Origin: Larus michahellis
Lineage: Eukaryota > Chordata > Aves > Charadriiformes > Laridae
DNA length: 64,000 bases
Reading direction: 5' to 3'
NCBI RefSeq assembly: GCF_964199755.1
Contig: NC_133913.1
Location: 8,782,201-8,846,200, forward strand
In this document: positions 57,244-64,000 of the stretch, in pieces
How positions within the stretch are numbered: position 1 is the stretch's first letter
Layout: the number at the start of each line of letters is the position of its first letter
Program-made: the position numbers and the translations under genes
The notes under the pieces: generated by a model
The model's database searches: none
What the model was told of the DNA's origin: nothing
Seen by the model: the letters and a program-made list of their open reading frames with translations, nothing else

Positions 57244-58050
57244 TTTCAGTTGGAAAGGACCTACAATGATCATCTAGTCCAACTGCCTGACCACTTCATG
57301 GCTGATGACAAGTTAAAGCATGTTATAGAGGGCATTGTCCAAATGCCTCTTAAACACTGACAGACATGGGGCAATGACCACCTCTCTGGGAAACTTATTG
57401 CAGAGTTTGACCACCCTCCTTGTAAAGAAATGTTACCTAACTCAAGTCTGAACCTCCCCTGATACAGCTTTGAACCGTTCCCACATGTCCTGTCACTGGA
57501 TACCAGGGAGAAGAGATCAGCAATTCTCTCTCTCCCTGTGGAGAATTCCTCTCCTCAGGAAGCTGTAGAGAGCAATGAGGTCACCCCTCAGCCTCCTTTT
57601 CTCCAAACTAGACAAGTCCAAAGTCCTTAGCAACCCCTCATAGGACACACCTTCCAGCCCTTTCACCAGCTTTGTTTCCCTCCTCTGGAAGCATTCAAGG
57701 ACCTTCACATCCTTCTTAAATTGTGGGGCCCAGAACTGCACACAGTACTCAAGGTGAGGCCACACAGACGCTAAATACAGCAGGATAATCACCTCTTTTG
57801 ACTGGCTGCTTATGCTGTGTTTGATGCACCCCAGGCTGTGGTTTGCCCTCTTGGCTGCCAGGGCACACTGCTGACTCCCACTGAGCCTGCTGCCAACCAT
57901 CACCCCCAGATCCCTTTCTGCAGGGCTGCTCTCCAGACACTCCTCTCCTAGTTTATAATTGTGCCTGGCATTGAGCCCTAAGGAGCACCGCTTGTTACTG
58001 GTCACTGGATTTCACTGTACTCCACTGATTGCACTGGTTGGATCCCCATC
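57244..58050 (-). mobile_element. CR1 LINE 3' part, inverted near-identical twin of 49546
   Basis: Minus strand: [47 protein letters not shown] and so on to RERENC, then a 3' UTR and an ATTCT tail. The translation is identical to that of 49603-49989 over 128 codons, and a sampled 100 bp of 3' UTR shows one difference. It extends about 100 bp further 5' than the twin. Confidence 0.92.
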
Positions 58051-58577
58051 ATCTGCCAAATGGCAGGTTAGGCATTTAGGGCCCAATAGGTACAAATCAG
58101 CAGCTACTGTCCTCTAATATATCCTATAGCATTTGAAATCATTACACATGCCAACAGATATGAGTCAACACTTCAGAAATTTCCAAAACCTTCTGTAGTT
58201 ACAGCTTGAGGCTAGAGAAGGAACCATGGAGCATCTCAAATGGCACCTGATCCCTTTCACATTGCAATACACAGCATCCTGTGTCCCGTTTTCCCTAATG
58301 TGCAATCAGCTATGTATGGATATGCTTTCAGGGACTGCATCTTTGATCAGTTATGGGTCAGTTTGGCCACAGTGGATTTTCCTGTCATTCAGTGTTGTGA
58401 ACTACAGTGTAACAGGGAGAGGTAAACATAACCAGAAAATTATTTAATCCAGAATACTAAGTTCCTATCAAAAATTTTATTAACTTAAATTTCTAGAGTG
58501 CCAATTCCTGTTTATCATACTTCTGCTACCTATGGTGCTGGTTCATTACAATGCCAGTAAGAAAGGCACTCACACTC
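58051..58577. other. No gene recognised
   Basis: Contains short plus-strand frames (58226-58447) without family resemblance. Confidence 0.4.
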
Positions 58578-59105
58578 TGTAAAGTATCACTTGAAATGCC
58601 ACTTATTGGAGCTAACACTGTAATGAAAAACAAGATGGTACAGAAAATCCTACGTCCTTCCAGATGCTGTGAACCCTGAGTTGTACAGCATCAAGCAGAC
58701 CTCTGATCAGGGAACAGTATGCTGTGCAGATATGTCTGTGGAAATGTTACCCACTTTTGGTCATTTGAGCTATTATAGGGAACAATTGTTTCCTTAAAAG
58801 GGAACAATTCTATCCAGCATTCCTACTGTCAAACAGAAAGGATGTTAACATAAGAAGTTCTTTCTGCACATTTAGGTAAAGGAAAAGACACACAAGTGGA
58901 ATAATCACAGGTACCAAGTGGGAGCTGATTGCAGGCTATACTGTTAAATTCAACTGGCAAAGTTTATCCTGCAGCCAATCGATATGCACAGCATAACAAA
59001 GGTCTGAAGACACAGTTATACAAGCAGCAAAGCGTATGCCTGGGCCTATTCTGGTAAAATGTTAGGTGGATCACTAATTCCTCAGTGTATGATGGTCTTC
59101 AACTC
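58578..59105 (-). repeat. Unnamed dispersed repeat, long copy (LTR-like)
   Basis: Homologue of 39784-40305 along its full length, same orientation, roughly 70-75% similar by eye. It begins TGTAAAGTATCAC on plus. It lies about 530 bp 3' of the intact OR. Confidence 0.6.
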
Positions 59106-59636
59106 AAGTTTACTACACACTACTACGTGCCAAAGACGAGGTAGTGTGAAGGTACTATTTATGCAAGTAGTATAAATAGAACAAGAGTAACATTTTCTGT
59201 ATATACTAAGATTTTGATACAATAAGGAAGTCAGCCTATTTTTTGAAAGGTGTTTTAGCTCTCTCTAACTGTGTCTTTAGGGATTTGGCCAACTGATTTT
59301 CAATGATATCCAACGTTCCTACATGGTTTTGAAAATTATAAATCTAGGTTTTAGGATTTTCAAAAGGAAATTATCCATCAGCCATGGTTCTTGTATGACT
59401 TATTATATTGCTATTGTAGCAGAATAATTTACAGCCAGGTGTAGTTCAGTCATCAAAGCATCCTCATGAATGGGAAGGAGGCATTCCCACATAGAAAAAT
59501 GATACGATTTCTTCCTTGCCAGACTTCAGTGTAGCAAGACAGCGATGACCGAGTCAGCAATGAACAAGCTGTTCTACATTTCAAGAAGGAAACTTTTCAC
59601 TGCTGTCCTTTGTCGCTGTATCCTTAGCCTAGGAGC
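59106..59636. other. OR 3' flank, no gene recognised
   Basis: 3' flank of the minus-strand OR6B-like gene; may include its 3' UTR. No clear strong AATAAA close to the stop was fixed. Confidence 0.4.
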
Positions 59637-60572
59637 TTACTGGTGTGCAGAGCAGCTTGTGCCTATGGTCTTTCTCAGAATCTCTTTCACCTCCTTGTTC
59701 CTCAGACAATAGATTAGAGGGTTCAGTGCTGGAGTGAATACAGCATAAAAGATAGACACTATTTTGTTGAGGTTGAATGGATGGATCCTCCTGGGCCTGG
59801 CATACATGAAGAGAGTGGCTGAGAAAAAGATAATGACTACAGTGAAATGGGATGTACAAGTGGAAAAGGCTTTTCTCCTTCCCTGGGATGAAGGCATACA
59901 CAAGATAGTTGACAAGATACAGCAGTAAGAGAAAACAATGATTAAGAGAGGTATGAGCAGGATCACCAAGGCTAATACAAAGTCCACTGTTTCTGCAAGG
60001 GACATGTCAGTGCAAGAAAGGTTCAGGACTGGAGAGATGTCACAAAAGAAGTGGTTTATGATTTGTGGACCACAAAATGTGAGGCGTGAAATAAAAGACA
60101 CCTTGACCAAGGAAATGGAAAAGCCTCCTGCCCATGACAGAATCGACAGCTGAAAGCACAACTTGTGGGTCATGATGGTTGGATAGTGCAGGGGATGGCA
60201 GACGGCCAAGTAGCGGTCATAGGCCATTACAGCCAAGAGGACACATTCAGTGCACATAAGGGAGATAAAGAAGTATAACTGAGTCATGCAACCGGAGAAG
60301 GAGATGGTCATGCTCTGTGACCAGAACCCAAACAAAAGCCTAGGCAATGTAACTGAGATGTACCAAACCTCTAGGAAGGACAAGTTCCCCAGGAAATAAT
60401 ACATGGGCTTTTGGAGGTGACGATTCCTTTTCACCACAAAGATGATGATTGCATTCTCAGTGATTGTTACCATGTAGGTGACCAGAAAGACCAGGTAAAG
60501 TAAGGTTTGGACCTGAAGCCCATAGGAAAATCCCAGAAGAATGAACTCATTGATAGCAGTTTGGTTCTTCAT
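59637..60572 (-). CDS. Olfactory receptor, OR6B-like, intact
   Basis: A complete odorant receptor of 311 residues: seven-transmembrane G-protein-coupled receptor expected on olfactory neuron cilia, signalling through the olfactory G protein. ATG at 60572 (MKNQTAINEFILLGF) fits the family start and supplies the NQT glycosylation site (residues 3-5). EN in TM1 (39-40, as in OR6B), KPMYYFLGNLSFLEVWYISVTLP in TM2 (55-77), Cys95 for the TM3 disulphide, MAYDRYLAVCHPLHY (116-130), INHFFCDISPVLNLSCTDMS in loop 2, SYCCILSTILCMPS in TM5, KAFSTCTSHFTVV in TM6, and NPLIYCLRNKEVKEIL in TM7. The wording closely follows mammalian OR6B1. The frame remains open upstream of this ATG but without another ATG. 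The only intact host gene in the window. Confidence 0.95.
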   Translation of the reverse strand: MKNQTAINEFILLGFSYGLQVQTLLYLVFLVTYMVTITENAIIIFVVKRNRHLQKPMYYFLGNLSFLEVWYISVTLPRLLFGFWSQSMTISFSGCMTQLYFFISLMCTECVLLAVMAYDRYLAVCHPLHYPTIMTHKLCFQLSILSWAGGFSISLVKVSFISRLTFCGPQIINHFFCDISPVLNLSCTDMSLAETVDFVLALVILLIPLLIIVFSYCCILSTILCMPSSQGRRKAFSTCTSHFTVVIIFFSATLFMYARPRRIHPFNLNKIVSIFYAVFTPALNPLIYCLRNKEVKEILRKTIGTSCSAHQ

Positions 60573-60597
60573 TCCATATTGGGTGTCCACAGCTATC

Positions 60598-60625
60598 CCT
60601 GCAGGTTTCAAAGCAGAAGAAAAAT
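60598..60625 (-). promoter_or_regulatory. Candidate 3' splice site of the OR6B-like gene
   Basis: On the minus strand a polypyrimidine-rich run (tttttcttctgctttg) leads to cctgcag, with AG at 60600-60599; a branch-point-like 'ctaac' lies about 15 bases further upstream. Exon would start at 60598, 26 bases before the ATG, joining a noncoding 5' exon. Confidence 0.55.
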
Positions 60626-61649
60626 CAAATGTTAGAGTTCCTCAAAAGCAAGTTTGTGTGAAGAATTAAGGGCACTTAGTAAACTGTTTCCTGTGGAATC
60701 TTTTTACAAAGTAGAATCAACATTTCTTACAAGAAAGGAAGGAAGAGAGAGACACATGTTTTTGTTTCCAATGACTTGGTAGTTTGCTTTCAGTAGCAAC
60801 ACTGGAAAAACAAATGGAAACTTGGCAAAAAAAAAAGCTCCAGAACACCTCTGTAATGCATACTATTTTCCTGTAGGATGGAGTGTGGAAGAACACAGAG
60901 ACTCTGGCTGATGACATTCCCATTGCTGAAAACAGTACCACAGAAGTTCTGGTAGTGTACAGACAAAAAAGGCTAAAAACATAGATGTAATAATAAATGA
61001 ACGTATAGTTTTGATAATGTTGGACTTTCTTCATTTCTGATTAGGAAATTATCCATCTCTGTATTTTTCAGTGACAGTGGTGAGGTTTATCAGAAGAGAT
61101 TGCATGTTTCTATTGACTGTTTTGTTCTAGATTCCTTTTATAATCAATCAATATCTTCTTAATTAATTGAGCCTAGAGTATAATACTGTCTTTAGATATA
61201 TGTCCTTCCAAAACACAGCACATGTTTACGCTCTAGAAATGCCTATTTCTCCTCATGGACATTTTAGTGATCCTTGACTGACCCTGAAGTAGTTGTCTGT
61301 ACCGTAAATTATTTAAGATGGAGGAGGTGAGGTTTATTCTTACTACTTTTAAGGGAAATGAGAGCAAATGATGAACATATAAACATACCTCATTCCAATC
61401 TACTTACTCTTAGATTTTATAGCTCATTAATATATGCATGTTTGCGTATGCATGAGATAAAAATACGTCTGTACGAAAGATGTGTTAGTCTATTCAGAAC
61501 TGTAACATACTCTTTAGCTATTCTCTTTCATCACGTACCTGAACATGTATGGTCCTTTGACTAATTAAGGGATGACAAATTTGACTGAAGACAAGGAACA
61601 AAGCTTTGGCAGCTTCTTTCTCCAAATATGAAAACAGAATACTTTCAGG
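60626..61649. other. OR 5' flank, no gene recognised
   Basis: Probably intron or upstream region of the OR6B-like gene. No exon or promoter could be defined. Confidence 0.45.
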
Positions 61650-62735
61650 AAATCATAGAATTGTAGAATCTGTTGGGTTGGAAGGGACCTCTAAAGGCCA
61701 TCTAGTCCAACCCCCCTGCACTAAGCAGGGACATCTTCAACTAGATCAGGTTGCTCAGAGCCTCATCAAGCCTGGCCTTGAATGTCCCCAGGGATGGGGT
61801 CTCCACCACCACTCTGGGCAACCTGGGCCAGTGTCTCACCACCCTCAGTGTAAAGAACTTCTTCCTAACGTCTAATCTAAACCCACCCTGCTCTAGTTTA
61901 AAGCCATTGCCCCTTGTCCTATCGCTACATGCCCTTGCCAACAGCCCCTCCTCAGCTTTCCTGTAGGCCCCCTTCAGGTACTGGAAGGCCACTACAAGGT
62001 GTCCCTGGAGCCTTCTCTTCTCCAGGCTGAACAACCCCAGCTCTCTCAGCCTGTCCTCACAGGAGAGGTGCTCCAGCTTGAACATCTTCATGGCCCTCCT
62101 CTGGACCTGCTCCAACAGGTCCATGTCCTTCTTGTGCTGAGGACGCCAGAGCTGGACACAGTACTCCAGGTGGGGTCTCACCAGAGCAGAGTAGAGGGGG
62201 AGAATCACCTCTCTGGATCTGCTGGCCATGCTTCTTTTGATGAAGCCCAGGATGCGATTGGCCTTCTGGGCTGCAAGCACACATTGTTGGCTCATGTCCA
62301 GCTTTTCATCCACCAGTACCCCCAAGTCCTTTTCCACAGGGCTGCTCTCTATCACGTCATCCCCCGGCCTGCATTGATAACGAGGATTGTCCCTACCCAA
62401 GTGCAAGACCTTGCACATGGCCTTGTTGAACTTCATAAGGTTTGCTCGGGCCCACCTCTCCAGCTCGTCCAGGTCCCTCTGGGTGGCATCCAGTCCCTCT
62501 GGCCTGTCAACTGTACCACTCAGCCTGGTGTCATCTGCAGACTTGCTGAGGGTGCACCTGCTCCCACTGCCTGTCACTGATGAACATATTGAACAGCACT
62601 GGTCCCAGTATGGATCCCTGAGGGACACCACTTGTCACCCCTCTCCATCTGGACATCGAGCCATTGAGCACTACCCTCTGGATGTGACCATCCAGCCAGT
62701 TCCTTATCCACTGAACAGTCCTGGCAAGCAGGATA
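61650..62735 (-). mobile_element. CR1 LINE, 5'-truncated, long open ORF2 end
   Basis: Minus strand. An uninterrupted 296-codon frame (62631-61741) carries '[55 protein letters not shown]', with SADD in place of FADD, down to the normal C-terminus [23 protein letters not shown]. Just upstream, another frame (62731-62580) has [20 protein letters not shown], so one frameshift lies near 62580. The 3' UTR ends at 61650-61675 with octamer-type repeats (plus: 'aatcatagaattgtagaatc'). Low damage suggests a fairly young copy. Confidence 0.92.
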
Positions 62736-64000
62736 CTTTTTTGATACCTTTTGTCCATCCAAAAGGAAAAAAAATCCTTTTCCACAGAACAAGTCCTGGT
62801 CAAGATCCATGATGCAGAGGAGATTCTAAGCAAATAAATATTCCCCATAGAGAACAGCAGTGACTGTCTAAAGCTCAGTGAAGAGTAAAAATGGAACAAG
62901 AGATCACCAAACATCTACCCTCACATTCAGCCTCTACAGTGTTCCTTCTATCCTGTCTTTACTATTCATGCCTTCCTAATGAACTTAAAAAAAGACCTGT
63001 ACATCTCCAATTAGAAAAGTCATTAATAAAAAAGAATAGACACTGACGTGATACACATCAGTCGATATTTTTGTATTTATAAAACACACTGAGTATTTTT
63101 GTATTTACAAGGCACACCAAAAGAATATAAAAATCAAGGTAAAGAATGGCAAGCCAGGAAAAAACTTGCCTTTTTTTTAATATGGAAATTTTAATCGAAA
63201 GACTTGATGCATTTTGCTATTATTTTTAACTTGCAGGTATATTCCCTCATTATACATCTGTCAGTTTACATGATTAAAGTGTATGGTATGGGATAATCAA
63301 GAAGAACTGATTCTTTAGGCATTCAACCCAGTAATTTACATTGTAATGGATATGTGATTTCCTGGTTTATTTATCTGTTACTGCAAGACAACATTAAAAC
63401 TTACTTACCAATTCAGGATTTCCAGGTATGCATGTGGCCTTTAAACTCTTGTAATGAGCAGTGGAGCAGATCTATTTTTTCTAACCTGCCTGAAAGGTTG
63501 TTCTTTAAAGGACTCAGTGTCTTCTTCTGGGAAAGCTTCTCTTGTACAAAAAAGCCTGAGCTAATAAAGTCCTCTGCCAATTAAAGAAACGAAAGGGGAG
63601 AGGAAGCTTATTATCTCTAATTATCTCCAATAATTATCTCCAGATGACAATTTATATGTATAATTCTATGTAGTAGAAACAGAGACTGAAATGACATCAA
63701 GGGAATAAAGACCATAACGGAAACTATACCTGTCATGCTTTGTACAGAATAACAAGTGTCTTTTCTCTAAAATGTATTAGAAAGACAAGACTAGATAGGA
63801 ATTACATTTGCTGAATTTTTTTGAATTCTGCAGTTTTATTTTGAATGAAAATAGACATTTTGAGAATTATATATATATAATTCTTTTTTAAAAAAAGTCT
63901 CCTTCAGTTTACACATCTAAACATTAAAATGCAGGGATTGGTTCATGTTTAAGAAATCTAAATATAGACATCTATGTAAATGTGTCTACCATAAGTATTT
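62736..64000. other. No gene recognised
   Basis: AT-rich sequence with a short AT run near 63870. Nothing assigned. Confidence 0.45.

Noticed and set aside
58226-58447. Possible short receptor-like frame
   Set aside because: Two overlapping frames of similar length, no transmembrane motif order and no OR landmarks.
1-64000. CRISPR arrays, tRNA or rRNA genes, bacterial-type operons
   Set aside because: No regularly spaced direct repeats, no cloverleaf-like gene and no dense same-strand gene runs; the sequence is plainly a vertebrate intergenic/OR region.

Overview
This is bird genomic DNA. The evidence is (i) at least eighteen CR1 LINE pieces, most ending in the CR1 3' block (GGTTGGAAGGGACC type) followed by ATTCTRTG-like repeats, (ii) solo LTRs and internal pieces of avian endogenous retroviruses with ERVL-like protease and integrase similarity, and (iii) intronless olfactory receptor (OR) coding exons. 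The species cannot be named from the sequence; the LTR families resemble those I associate with Neoaves. No bacterial-type operon, CRISPR array, tRNA or rRNA was seen.

Host gene content is an OR cluster that has largely decayed. Seven OR loci were recognised. One is intact: a class II OR6B-like receptor at 59637-60572 (minus). One is whole except for a single in-frame stop: an OR10-like locus at 37690-38625 (plus). The rest are broken: an unassigned class II OR at 14326-15018 cut by a CR1, an OR10/OR6-like locus at 19565-20390 whose 5' part is replaced by a CR1, a short fragment at 26160-26335, a dispersed remnant at 49431-51300 split by a CR1, and an OR4-like locus at 53969-55113 with an LTR inside transmembrane helix 6. 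Both OR6B-like and OR4-like exons keep a good 3' splice site just upstream of the ATG, as expected when the OR coding exon is preceded by a noncoding exon.

Region by region: 1-8.6 kb holds unassigned DNA, a CR1 fragment, and a broken ERVL-like provirus fragment on the minus strand with its 5' LTR (5206-7981). 8.6-17.8 kb is CR1 remnants around the first OR pseudogene. 19.5-26.3 kb has the second OR pseudogene, an old CR1 ORF1 fossil, a CR1 interrupted by a 132-bp insert, and an ERVL internal fragment. 26.9-34.4 kb is the most notable mobile-element tract: a nearly full-length CR1 (ORF1 plus an ORF2 that stays in one frame with only three stops), then a second CR1 in the same direction that keeps its GC-rich 5' UTR, an open ORF1 and the endonuclease but has lost its 3' half. 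34.8-48 kb carries several LTRs, one split by a CR1, and an unnamed dispersed repeat. 49-58 kb contains two almost identical CR1 copies in opposite orientation, a 32-bp perfect inverted repeat and a foldback-like LTR pair flanked by a 5-bp duplication. 58-64 kb holds the intact OR, a third repeat copy and one more CR1.

The window looks like an OR cluster slowly being dismantled by CR1 and LTR insertions. I found no convincing new gene system; the most unusual signals are structural (foldback LTR, CR1 tails, inverted repeats, unnamed repeat).
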